A stretch of 38,755 nucleotides of DNA, taken from positions 1 to 38,755 of the IMG/VR virus record IMGVR_UViG_3300021964_000184; one strand, 5' to 3'. This stretch comes from a virus. The translations under genes and the position numbers were made by a program. Shown piece by piece: positions 19,468 through 27,306 of the stretch (positions are counted from its first letter, which is position 1; each line of letters begins with the position of its first letter). The notes under the pieces were generated by a model. That model was given only the letters and a program-made list of their open reading frames with translations. It ran no database searches and was not told the origin of the DNA.

Positions 19468-19759
19468 AGCAGAGTCCTCAGAGCTGTACTCTAGAATTGT
19501 ACACGAGTATGACGATGGCAGGCAGGTTAAACTCACCATCAATAACTTTAACGGAGTAGAGTACCTACATCTAAGACAGTACTACTTGAACTTTGAAGGC
19601 GACAGTATGCCCTCTAGTAAGGGTATATCTATGCCTTTAGACCTTACAAACTCATATGAGCTATTTGCGGGTTTAGTTGAAATATTGTCTTTGGCGGAAA
19701 GCAGAGACAGTATTTTATCTTACTTTAGAGATACTTTTGACGAATTGTATAGATCGTAG
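19460..19759 (+). CDS. PC4-like single-strand DNA-binding transcription cofactor
   Basis: Residues 15-65 follow the PC4/p15 fold: DDGRQVKLTINNFNGVEYLH, then LRQYYLNFEGDSMPSSKGIS and MPLDL. The R-Q-Y-Y and K-G-I-S elements match the strand-turn pattern I/V-R-E-Y-Y ... K-K-G-I-S of PC4 proteins. Such proteins bind melted DNA and act in transcription or repair. A helical C-terminal tail (LAESRDSILSYFRDTF) extends beyond the domain. It sits just before three closely spaced promoters, which fits a role in transcription. Confidence 0.65.
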   Translation: MYRAESSELYSRIVHEYDDGRQVKLTINNFNGVEYLHLRQYYLNFEGDSMPSSKGISMPLDLTNSYELFAGLVEILSLAESRDSILSYFRDTFDELYRS

Positions 19760-19772
19760 TTAAAAATAGTTC

Positions 19773-19801
19773 TTGACTTTTTTCATAAAATCTGACATAA
19801 T
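19773..19801 (+). promoter_or_regulatory. Promoter for the ligase adenylation gene
   Basis: TTGACT (19773-19778), a 17-base spacer and CATAAT (19796-19801), preceded by AGTTC. Confidence 0.85.
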
Positions 19802-19837
19802 ACTCCTGTATTTTAATGATTCTAGGAATTTTAATTT

Positions 19838-20785
19838 TTGATACATAAACTTTTACAGAAAGCATCTAAACTTTATTACGAAGGTACGCCTATCATATCT
19901 GACGAGGAGTTCGACTCTTTGGCTAAAGATATAGGCTGGGATACTGTAGGGTATGCTCTAGAAGACGGGCAGCCTGTAGTTCATACTTTTAGACTATATA
20001 GCTTGCAAAAGCACTATGAAGGAGAAGGTAACTCACCTCTCTCCTCGATCTCTGGGCGGGTAGTTACTACACCAAAATTGGACGGTGCGTCCGTAGCCAT
20101 TACATATTCAGAGGGATTGCTAGTTCAAGTATTGACTAGAGGGAACGGTCTAGAAGGCTTAGATATTACTGATAAGTTTGTTGCAAAAAAACTTGTTCCG
20201 ATTAGAATTAATTATAATGGTCTTATACAGCTCACGGGAGAGGTAGTATCTCCCAAAAATATACCAAACTCTAGAAATTATGCAGCAGGTTCCCTTAACT
20301 TGAAAAGCATACCGGAGTTTATCTCCCGCGAGCTGTCCTTTGTTGTTCATGGATGCTACCCTTTTATAGAAGATACTTTTTCCAAGGATATGGAAGCTAT
20401 ACGACAGCTAGGATTCACTACGATTCTAGACAGTACTTATGAGCAGTTTCCTCAAGACGGAAAGGTTTTTCGTATAGAAAGCAACAGTATGTATGAAAGA
20501 GAGGGCACAACCTCTCATCACCCTAGAGGCTCCTTTGCCCTAAAAGAAAGAAAAGAGGGTGTACAAACTAAGTTGCTAGATGTTGTTTGGCAGACCGGAA
20601 AGAGCGGTGTAGTTTCTCCGGTAGCAATACTAGAGCCCGTCTACATTGACGAGGCAAAAATATCTAAAGCAACCCTCCATAATATAGATTATATTCGTTC
20701 GTTAGACCTAGAGATAGGCTGTACTGTAGAAGTTATACGGTCAGGCGATATAATACCGAGAATTACAAGACGTATAGAAAAATAG
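19838..20785 (+). CDS. NAD-dependent DNA ligase, adenylation and OB subunit
   Basis: N-terminal half of a LigA enzyme. The Ia-like start SKLYYEGTPIISDEEFDSL contacts NMN. TTPKLDGASVAITYSEG contains the nucleotidyl lysine (K-L-D-G). Next come TRGNGLEGLDIT, NYAAGSLNLK (motif IIIa) and an OB region ending VIRSGDIIPRI. The protein ends there, without zinc finger, HhH or BRCT, which are encoded separately at 20847. TTG start with AGGA about 12 bases upstream. It seals nicks using NAD+. Confidence 0.92.
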   Translation: MIHKLLQKASKLYYEGTPIISDEEFDSLAKDIGWDTVGYALEDGQPVVHTFRLYSLQKHYEGEGNSPLSSISGRVVTTPKLDGASVAITYSEGLLVQVLTRGNGLEGLDITDKFVAKKLVPIRINYNGLIQLTGEVVSPKNIPNSRNYAAGSLNLKSIPEFISRELSFVVHGCYPFIEDTFSKDMEAIRQLGFTTILDSTYEQFPQDGKVFRIESNSMYEREGTTSHHPRGSFALKERKEGVQTKLLDVVWQTGKSGVVSPVAILEPVYIDEAKISKATLHNIDYIRSLDLEIGCTVEVIRSGDIIPRITRRIEK

Positions 20786-20788
20786 ATC

Positions 20789-20817
20789 TTGACATTATCC
20801 GTTGATTTTTGTATAAT
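20789..20817 (+). promoter_or_regulatory. Promoter inside the split ligase locus
   Basis: TTGACA (20789-20794), a 17-base spacer and TATAAT (20812-20817) followed by ATACGTCT. It begins three bases after the stop of the ligase N-terminal gene and drives the C-terminal gene separately. Confidence 0.92.
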
Positions 20818-20846
20818 ATACGTCTACTTTTTAGGGAAGAAGTAAC

Positions 20847-21593
20847 TTGAAAGAAATTTTACCGCCTAGCAATTGTCCAGGATGCAATTCTGAACTTGTT
20901 TGGGTTAACGACTTACTGTACTGTGTGGATGACTCCTGTGCAGATAAGACACAAAAAATTGTCGGACATTTTGCTACTTCTTTAAAAATCAAGGGGCTAG
21001 GTCCTGCTACTATTTCTAAGTTAGAGTTGACAGATATCAATGATATTTACGCACTAAACAGGGAAGATGTTATTACCAAACTTAGTAGCACAGCTTTAGC
21101 AGATAAGTTACTTACTCAGATCGAAAATAGTAAGTCAGCAGATCTACAAACCCTTTTAGGATCGTTTTCTATACCTTTATTTGGTAAAACTGCATCAGAG
21201 AAACTATGCTCTCATATTAATACTATCGAAGACATAACAGAGCAAAAACTACTTGAGGCAGGTCTAGGTTCCAAAACGATACAAAATTTTATGCAATGGT
21301 TTACAACCGACTTTGAGCATAAATACAGAGATTTGCCTTTTACTTGGCAAACCTCTACTAAACCAACCGCTGTAGGCCCTGTAGTTGTTATATCCGGAAA
21401 GCTAACGTCTTTTAAAACAAAAGAGATAGCCAAAGGAGCATTACAGCGAGCAGGCTATACAGTAAAAACATCTATTACTAAAGATACAGCTTTTTTAGTT
21501 AATGAAAGTGACATTGCTTCTGCAAAAACAAACAAAGCAGAATCAATGGGAATATGTATTGTAACAGATATCAAAGACTTATTGGAGATTTAA
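20847..21593 (+). CDS. NAD-dependent DNA ligase, zinc-finger/HhH/BRCT subunit
   Basis: C-terminal half of LigA as a separate protein. A four-cysteine zinc finger (NCPGCNSELVW, then YCVDDSC) is followed by FATSLKIKGLGPATISKLEL and further helix-hairpin-helix repeats, then a BRCT domain (GPVVVISGKLTSFKTKEIAK). It should bind DNA and complete the clamp with the product of 19838. TTG start with GGGAAGAAG seven bases upstream. The break falls exactly between OB and zinc finger, so it is a clean division of subunits, not a frameshift. Confidence 0.9.
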   Translation: MKEILPPSNCPGCNSELVWVNDLLYCVDDSCADKTQKIVGHFATSLKIKGLGPATISKLELTDINDIYALNREDVITKLSSTALADKLLTQIENSKSADLQTLLGSFSIPLFGKTASEKLCSHINTIEDITEQKLLEAGLGSKTIQNFMQWFTTDFEHKYRDLPFTWQTSTKPTAVGPVVVISGKLTSFKTKEIAKGALQRAGYTVKTSITKDTAFLVNESDIASAKTNKAESMGICIVTDIKDLLEI

Positions 21594-21594
21594 C

Positions 21595-22308
21595 ATGGCA
21601 GTACCTAAGTGGACTGATGAGCGAACCGACACGCTCACTAATTTTGTCGGTGATGAATCACCTGTTTCCCAAGCTACTATTGCTGAAGCAGCAGATAGTC
21701 TAGAAACTAGTACACGTTCTGTTTCTAGCAAGCTGCGCAAGATGGGCTTCGAAGTAGAACCTGCAGCTACTGGCGCTAGCCGAGCTTTTAATGCAGAAGA
21801 AGAAGAAACTCTACGAGAGTTCGTAGTAAGTAATTCTGGCGAGTATACTTATGGCGAGATCGCAGATACGTTTGCTGGTGGCAAGTACTCTGCAAAGTCT
21901 ATCCAAGGCAAGGTTCTTAGCATGGAGTTGACGGAACATGTTCGTCCTACTGAAAAGCCTGCTAGTACTAAGACCTACACTGACGAAGAAGAGGCAACCT
22001 TCTTAGACATGGTTGCAGACGGTGCTTTCGTAGAAGATATTGCAGACGCGCTAAGCCGTCCTGTAAACTCTATTCGAGGAAAGGCTCTGTCTCTTCTGCG
22101 CTCTAAGCAGATTGAGGCTATCCCCGCTCAGCGAGACCTCAAAGGCTCCACAGCAGATCCTCTCGAATCTTTGGGTGACCTTAGTGAAATGACTGTAGAC
22201 CAGATTGCTGAAGAAATTGGTAAGACGGTTCGCGGTGTAAAAACTATGATTACCCGTCGTGGTCTGCAAGTAGCAGACTACCCAAGCAAGAAAGAAGCAG
22301 TAAACTAA
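21595..22308 (+). CDS. Multi-SANT/HTH DNA-binding protein, 237 aa
   Basis: Contains about four tandem SANT/HTH-like units: VPKWTDERTDTLTNF...TSTRSVSSKLRKMGFEV; AFNAEEEETLREFV...KSIQGKVLSMEL; TYTDEEEATFLDMV...NSIRGKALSLLR; and MTVDQIAEEIGKTVRGVKTM. Each ends in a recognition-type helix S-V/I-x-x-K. A repeated DNA-binding array on an acidic background suggests a chromatin-like or regulatory protein. It has its own terminator, shares the transcript of the ligase C subunit and begins two bases after that gene. Confidence 0.75.
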   Translation: MAVPKWTDERTDTLTNFVGDESPVSQATIAEAADSLETSTRSVSSKLRKMGFEVEPAATGASRAFNAEEEETLREFVVSNSGEYTYGEIADTFAGGKYSAKSIQGKVLSMELTEHVRPTEKPASTKTYTDEEEATFLDMVADGAFVEDIADALSRPVNSIRGKALSLLRSKQIEAIPAQRDLKGSTADPLESLGDLSEMTVDQIAEEIGKTVRGVKTMITRRGLQVADYPSKKEAVN

Positions 22309-22332
22309 TATATTGCTCTTTTTTCTCTTAGA

Positions 22333-22364
22333 GGTGGGGTGCATTCGTACTCCACCTTTATTTT
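22333..22364 (+). terminator. Rho-independent terminator after the multi-SANT gene
   Basis: An 8-bp stem (22333-22340 with 22349-22356, one G-U pair) is followed by TTTATTTT. No promoter is visible between it and the helicase gene at 22389, so some read-through is expected. Confidence 0.8.
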
Positions 22365-22388
22365 CGCCTAAATAATGTATACAGCTAT

Positions 22389-23726
22389 ATGAATATTGCC
22401 ACTGCTCTTATCAGTTCTATTATCAGGGAACAGGATATAGAAACCTGGGGCAGCTTACGGCTTGAGTATTTACCTAAAGAATTTCATTCAATTTACCGCG
22501 CTGTCTCTAAGCACTTTGACTTAGAGAACTCTCTTCCCTCGTTCGACGATCTTAAACTTAGTGTACCCAGCAGAGAAGTAAAAGAGAAAATTACCGCCCT
22601 GGAATCTACTGAAGTAGACTCTGAGCCCCACCTTCTCTTGGAATATCTAAAGAATGAGTATACTCAGGACTTAATTTTGGGAGAGATTGATGAATATTTA
22701 GATAAATCTATAGCTATGTCTAGGGCAGAAGAGAACCTAGAAGCTATGGAAAACATAATCTTAACAGTCAGAGATAGTGTAGAACTAGACATTGAATCTG
22801 TAAGTATGCAAAAGATTGAGCTTTTTCAGACGGAAGATGAACTCAAGAACTATATTAGTCTTGGACTTAACGATGAATATGATACTGCACTAAGATTTGC
22901 TAAACAAGATCTCGTTCTGTTAGGCGGCAGACGCGGATCGGGTAAGTCGTTCACCTGCAGTAATATAGCTGTTAACCAGTATCTACAAGGCCACAGCTCT
23001 TTGTATTTCAGTATTGAAATGAGCAAAGAGCAGGTCTTTAGACGAATGGTATCTATAGCTACAGAAATCCCTTTAGAGAGACTGAACTCTCGAATGATTA
23101 CAAAAGCTGAGCTAGATGTTCTTGCTAAATTTCAGGCTGGAAGGTTTGAAAGATCCGATGAGGCACTAGAGAAGTATTTGGTATCAAAAGACTTTGCTTC
23201 TTTTCAAAAAGAAGTTACAAGACTACCTCTAAGAAGAGACGTTCAGATGGATATTGTGTATGACCCTGCTCTAACTCTGGCTAAAATTAAGTCAGAAATA
23301 GAACATAGGGTGTCTACACAGGACATTACTGTAGTTATAGTTGATTACTTAAATCAAGTAAAAAGATCCAATATGCCTAGCCGCAATGGCCAGTACGATT
23401 GGACTGAGCAAATAGAGGTAAGTAAGGCACTAAAGCAGTATGCCCAGGAGCATAGCATTTTGGTTCTGTCTCCGTACCAAACTGATGCAACTGGCGAAGC
23501 GCGCTTCGCAAAAGGCATACTAGACGCGGCAGACTCAGCTTATTCCCTAGAGACTTGGGAGCCTGAGGACGCTTGTATAACTTTCGAGTGCAAGAAAATG
23601 AGGAATGGCCCGATGACCGATTTTACTAGTGAAATGGATTGGCAAACGCTAAAAATCGGGCCTACTCCCGCTATGAGCCCTAAACAAAGAGACAGGCTTG
23701 CAGCAGATCTAGAGGATGGAGAATAA
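22389..23726 (+). CDS. Replicative DnaB-like helicase
   Basis: A 445-residue hexameric helicase of the DnaB/T4 gp41 type. The N-terminal helical domain is followed by Walker A LLGGRRGSGKSFT (Lys186), then SLYFSIEMSKEQVFRRM (motif H1a) and Walker B ITVVIVDYLNQVKR. The following H3/H4 motifs include LSPYQTD and the arginine-finger region. It unwinds DNA at the fork and partners the primase encoded next. No clear ribosome-binding site lies before the ATG at 22389, which is unusual for this genome. Confidence 0.92.
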   Translation: MNIATALISSIIREQDIETWGSLRLEYLPKEFHSIYRAVSKHFDLENSLPSFDDLKLSVPSREVKEKITALESTEVDSEPHLLLEYLKNEYTQDLILGEIDEYLDKSIAMSRAEENLEAMENIILTVRDSVELDIESVSMQKIELFQTEDELKNYISLGLNDEYDTALRFAKQDLVLLGGRRGSGKSFTCSNIAVNQYLQGHSSLYFSIEMSKEQVFRRMVSIATEIPLERLNSRMITKAELDVLAKFQAGRFERSDEALEKYLVSKDFASFQKEVTRLPLRRDVQMDIVYDPALTLAKIKSEIEHRVSTQDITVVIVDYLNQVKRSNMPSRNGQYDWTEQIEVSKALKQYAQEHSILVLSPYQTDATGEARFAKGILDAADSAYSLETWEPEDACITFECKKMRNGPMTDFTSEMDWQTLKIGPTPAMSPKQRDRLAADLEDGE

Positions 23727-23728
23727 GC

Positions 23729-24568
23729 GTGGAAGTGGGAGAGTTATTAACAAAAAAGAAAGTAGCTTACAAACACTCTGGTCAGGACTATTTAATTAGA
23801 TGTCTAAATCCTGATCATGAGGATAGAAACCCATCCCTTCGAGTTAATAAAGTTAGCGGAGTGATGAACTGCTTTAGTTGTGGTTTTAAGGGTAGTGTTT
23901 TTAAGTTCTTTGGAGAATCAGTAAATCAAAGAGATTTGCAAAGAAAAAGATTACAGGACAAGATTTTAAGTATTCGAGCAGACAATATAGGGCTACAAAT
24001 GCCAAGTAACTATACGCCTTTCATAGGAAGATATAGAAGTATTTCTGCTTCTACAATTAAAAAGTATAGAGCATTTACTAGTGTAGAGCCAGAATACGCA
24101 GGAAGGATAGTATTTCCTATCTATGATATAACAGGAAAGATTAGAGCTTTCATAGGGAGAGCCACTGATAGTACGATTACTCCTAAGTATAGAATACATC
24201 CACGAGGAGTAAAACTTCCTTTATTTCCAGGAGACTTTGATGTGGTTCAGGGAAGTGTTATCCTTGTAGAAGGTATATTTGATTGCTTGAATTTAATTGA
24301 CAAAGGTTTGTCTAACGTTATTTGTATATTTGGCACAAATAACTTTGACAGCTATAAAATGTCTCTACTCAAAGTAGTAGGAGTTACAACCGTTTACACT
24401 ATGTTTGATGGAGACGAGGCAGGAGAAAAAGCCACCGAAAGAGTAATGGACTTAGGTGAGAAGGTTGGCTTAACAGTAAAGAAGATACCTATAGGTAAAG
24501 GAACCGATCCAGGAGACCTATCCTTAGGACGAGTGCAGAAATTAGAGGAATATTTATATGACAGCTAG
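23729..24568 (+). CDS. DNA primase (zinc finger plus Toprim)
   Basis: An N-terminal CHC2-type zinc finger (RCLNPDHEDRNPS, then VMNCFSCGFKGSVFKFF) is followed by a Toprim domain: VILVEGIFDCLNLI with the catalytic Glu, then TMFDGDEAGEKATERV with the D-x-D. It makes RNA primers for lagging-strand synthesis. At 279 residues it lacks a helicase-interaction domain. GTG start two bases after the helicase stop; overlaps the polymerase gene by 11 bases, so helicase, primase and polymerase are coupled. Confidence 0.93.
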   Translation: MEVGELLTKKKVAYKHSGQDYLIRCLNPDHEDRNPSLRVNKVSGVMNCFSCGFKGSVFKFFGESVNQRDLQRKRLQDKILSIRADNIGLQMPSNYTPFIGRYRSISASTIKKYRAFTSVEPEYAGRIVFPIYDITGKIRAFIGRATDSTITPKYRIHPRGVKLPLFPGDFDVVQGSVILVEGIFDCLNLIDKGLSNVICIFGTNNFDSYKMSLLKVVGVTTVYTMFDGDEAGEKATERVMDLGEKVGLTVKKIPIGKGTDPGDLSLGRVQKLEEYLYDS

Positions 24569-26837
24569 AGTAGCCTTAATTGAAAAGACTCCAAGCAAGA
24601 CAGACTTTGTACGACAGTTCGACAACGACTTTGAGTTCGATAGATACAGTTTGTGTTCAGACAGAGCTAAGAAGAAAGTACTACGAAAAGACGTAGACAT
24701 AGAAATAAATACTTCAGAATATGATTATGTTATATTGGTTGGCGGAGAGACTTTAGAGTATTTTACTAAGGAACGTTCAATTACGGAGCATACCGGCAGG
24801 CTTATTAATGATAAGTTCATTCCTATCATTAGCCCAGGAATGCTGGCTTTTAAACCAGAGGCACGCCCTGTCTGGAATGACTCGGTAAGCAAGTTGAAAG
24901 GCTATATCTCTGGGGACTTAACGGTAGAGAAGATTAATGAGAGTTTGTTCTATGGAATCCAAGATACTCAAGAGGCGTACGATTGGGTATGCAAGGCTAT
25001 AGATAGTGACTACCCTCATGTTGCAGTTGATACAGAAACAACTGCTTTGTACCCGAGAAACGGTCATATTCTTGGAATTAGTATGTGCTGCGAGCCTGAC
25101 ACGGCTGTATATATAGATACAGACTATGTGGATGATGTAGTGGCAGAAAAAATGCAGGAACTGTTTAACAAGAAAAAAGTAGTTATGCACAACGCTAAGT
25201 TTGACCTAGCAATGTTAGAGTACCACTTTGGTTTTGATTTTCCTGATATTGAAGATACCATGCTAATACACTACATGTTGAATGAGATTCCTGGAAATCA
25301 TGGATTAAAGCAGTTGGCTATAAAACATACTAAATACGGGGACTACGAAAAGCCTATGTATGATTTTATTGAAGATCACTGTAGAAAGAATGGAATCTTA
25401 CGAGGTGATTTTAACTTTAGTATGATTCCTTTTGACATTATACAAGTGTACGCTGCAATTGACGCTGCAGTAACATTTTTACTATATGATATACTAATCA
25501 AAGAATTGAATGAAGATGCAAACATTCGCAGAGTGTATAAACACCTTCTTATCCCAGGCATGAGATTTCTAACTGACATACAGGAAAACGGTGTGCCTTT
25601 TGATCGCCAAAGGCTACTCCTTGCCCAAGAAATAATGAGCAATGATATAGAACATGCAATGAAGGGGTTATACTCCTACAAAGAAGTATCTGCCTTTGAA
25701 ACTTTTCAAGATAAAGAGTTTAATCCTAATAGTACCCTTCAGCTCAGGAAACTATTGTTTGACCATATAGGCCTTAAGCCTACAGGTAAAAAGACTGGAA
25801 CAGGAGCACACTCCACTGATGCGGAAGTATTAGGAACTCTTGCAGAGGAGCATGAAATTCCTGCTCATATTCTTAGTATACGACAGAAGGGTAAGATAAA
25901 GAATACTTACTTAGATAAGATTATACCTCAGCTAGATAGAGACAGCCGCCTTCGAACTAATTTTAGCTTGCATGGAACTACCAGTGGCAGACTTACAAGC
26001 TCCGGCAAACTGAACATGCAACAGCTTCCTAGAGACAATCCAGCGGTTAAAGGTTGTATAAAAGCGGCCGCAGGGCATAAGATTGTAGCCATGGACTTGA
26101 CTACAGCCGAAGTATATGTTGCTGCAGTTTTAGCTAAGGATAAGAAACTGCAAGATGTATTTAGATCGGGAGGAAACTTCCACTCTACTATTGCAAAAGT
26201 AGTATTTAGACTACCTTGTGAGGTAGATGAGGTTGCTTCGCTATATTCTACACAACGCCAAGCGGCTAAAGCGGTTACTTTTGGAATTATGTACGGAGCA
26301 GGCGCTTCTAAGATTAGTGCTCAAGTTACCAAAGACTCAGGAAAGTACTTCTCTAAGCAAGAGGCTCAAGAAGTAATTGATGATTACTTTAATCAGTTTA
26401 GTAAACTACGAGACTGGCTAACTACCAAACAGGCGGAAATAGCACAAAAAGGTTATATTTATTCTGTATTTGGAAGAAAGAGGAGATTACCTAACGTATT
26501 CTCTACAGATAAGGGAGTAGCCAGTCATGAAGTTAGGTCTGGGATTAACTTTTTAGTGCAATCTGCCGCTAGTGATATTAACTTGCTAGGCGCTATAGAT
26601 ATGCACAAGTTCATTAAGTCTAACGGCTTAAAGAGTAGGATATTTGCGTTAGTCCATGACTCGATTCTAGCAGAAGTGCCTGAAGATGAGGTAGACTTAT
26701 ATTGTGAAAGATTAATGCAGTACGTACAAAAGCCCCGAGCAGGGTGCCATATTGAAAATGCGCCGGTAGGGTGTGACTTTGATATTGGAGAGGACTACAG
26801 TTTTGGTAAGTTTGAGAAAGAATACCAAAATATTTAA
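24558..26837 (+). CDS. Family A DNA polymerase with 3'-5' exonuclease
   Basis: 759 residues. The N-terminal 130 or so form an extra domain that loosely recalls uracil-DNA glycosylases (ILVGGETLEYF, then FIPIISPGMLAFKPEARPVW). Residues about 150-330 are the DnaQ-like exonuclease, with D158-x-E160 in VAVDTETTALY. The polymerase domain has RLTSSGKLNMQQLPRD; an unusual motif A, MDLTTAEVYVAAVLAKD with D513 and E518; O-helix R567, K571, F575 and Y579; and motif C LVHDSILAE with D701. Phe575 is the residue equivalent to E. coli Phe762. It is the replicative enzyme. Confidence 0.94.
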   Translation: MTARVALIEKTPSKTDFVRQFDNDFEFDRYSLCSDRAKKKVLRKDVDIEINTSEYDYVILVGGETLEYFTKERSITEHTGRLINDKFIPIISPGMLAFKPEARPVWNDSVSKLKGYISGDLTVEKINESLFYGIQDTQEAYDWVCKAIDSDYPHVAVDTETTALYPRNGHILGISMCCEPDTAVYIDTDYVDDVVAEKMQELFNKKKVVMHNAKFDLAMLEYHFGFDFPDIEDTMLIHYMLNEIPGNHGLKQLAIKHTKYGDYEKPMYDFIEDHCRKNGILRGDFNFSMIPFDIIQVYAAIDAAVTFLLYDILIKELNEDANIRRVYKHLLIPGMRFLTDIQENGVPFDRQRLLLAQEIMSNDIEHAMKGLYSYKEVSAFETFQDKEFNPNSTLQLRKLLFDHIGLKPTGKKTGTGAHSTDAEVLGTLAEEHEIPAHILSIRQKGKIKNTYLDKIIPQLDRDSRLRTNFSLHGTTSGRLTSSGKLNMQQLPRDNPAVKGCIKAAAGHKIVAMDLTTAEVYVAAVLAKDKKLQDVFRSGGNFHSTIAKVVFRLPCEVDEVASLYSTQRQAAKAVTFGIMYGAGASKISAQVTKDSGKYFSKQEAQEVIDDYFNQFSKLRDWLTTKQAEIAQKGYIYSVFGRKRRLPNVFSTDKGVASHEVRSGINFLVQSAASDINLLGAIDMHKFIKSNGLKSRIFALVHDSILAEVPEDEVDLYCERLMQYVQKPRAGCHIENAPVGCDFDIGEDYSFGKFEKEYQNI

Positions 26838-27306
26838 TGCACAGTTTCCTTTATTTGTACTACCTAAAGACGCTTTCATAGAAGAGAAAGATGGAGTAGT
26901 ATTCTTAGATGGTCAATGTTTAGACGATAAGAACGTTTCCGATGAGAGACTGGGAATAAGAAGGCTGCGATCTTCTTATCCCAGTAAGTTTGCTCTTACT
27001 AAAGCAATCCATGATATACCTTCTATGCTAAAGTCTAGCTACAGAAGATTTATAGACTCTACAGGAGAGATATTTTCTTACGACAAGACGTTGGTAGTTG
27101 ACCTAAAATACCATAGGATAACTAAAGTAGAGGACAGAGAGATTGCGTGCTTAATCTGGGTAAAAGGAATAAATTCTCCTTTTACTGTGTTAAGACCTCC
27201 TCTGTCTTATATGAAGTGGGCAGGTATCCTGTATAACGGCAGTTATCCTTGGATTCTGTACGAATTTTGCGAAGAAAAAAAGAAAGACACTAAAAGAAAA
27301 ATATGA
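26812..27306 (+). CDS. Conserved-looking phage protein, 164 aa, unknown function
   Basis: Lies between polymerase and helicase. The reading frame is open from 26773, but RKNTKIFNAQFPLFVLPKDA after a TTG at 26812 looks like the natural beginning and gives a 26-base overlap with the polymerase. The protein is alpha/beta with TLVVDLKYHRITKVEDREIA and a Trp/Tyr-rich C-terminal part ending in Lys-rich KKKDTKRK. No domain is recognised. Its place inside the replication operon suggests a replication accessory. Confidence 0.65.
   Translation: MRKNTKIFNAQFPLFVLPKDAFIEEKDGVVFLDGQCLDDKNVSDERLGIRRLRSSYPSKFALTKAIHDIPSMLKSSYRRFIDSTGEIFSYDKTLVVDLKYHRITKVEDREIACLIWVKGINSPFTVLRPPLSYMKWAGILYNGSYPWILYEFCEEKKKDTKRKI

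Noticed and set aside
19838-21593. Ligase gene broken by a frameshift
   Set aside because: The halves divide exactly between OB and zinc-finger domains, each has its own start and ribosome-binding site, and a promoter lies between them.
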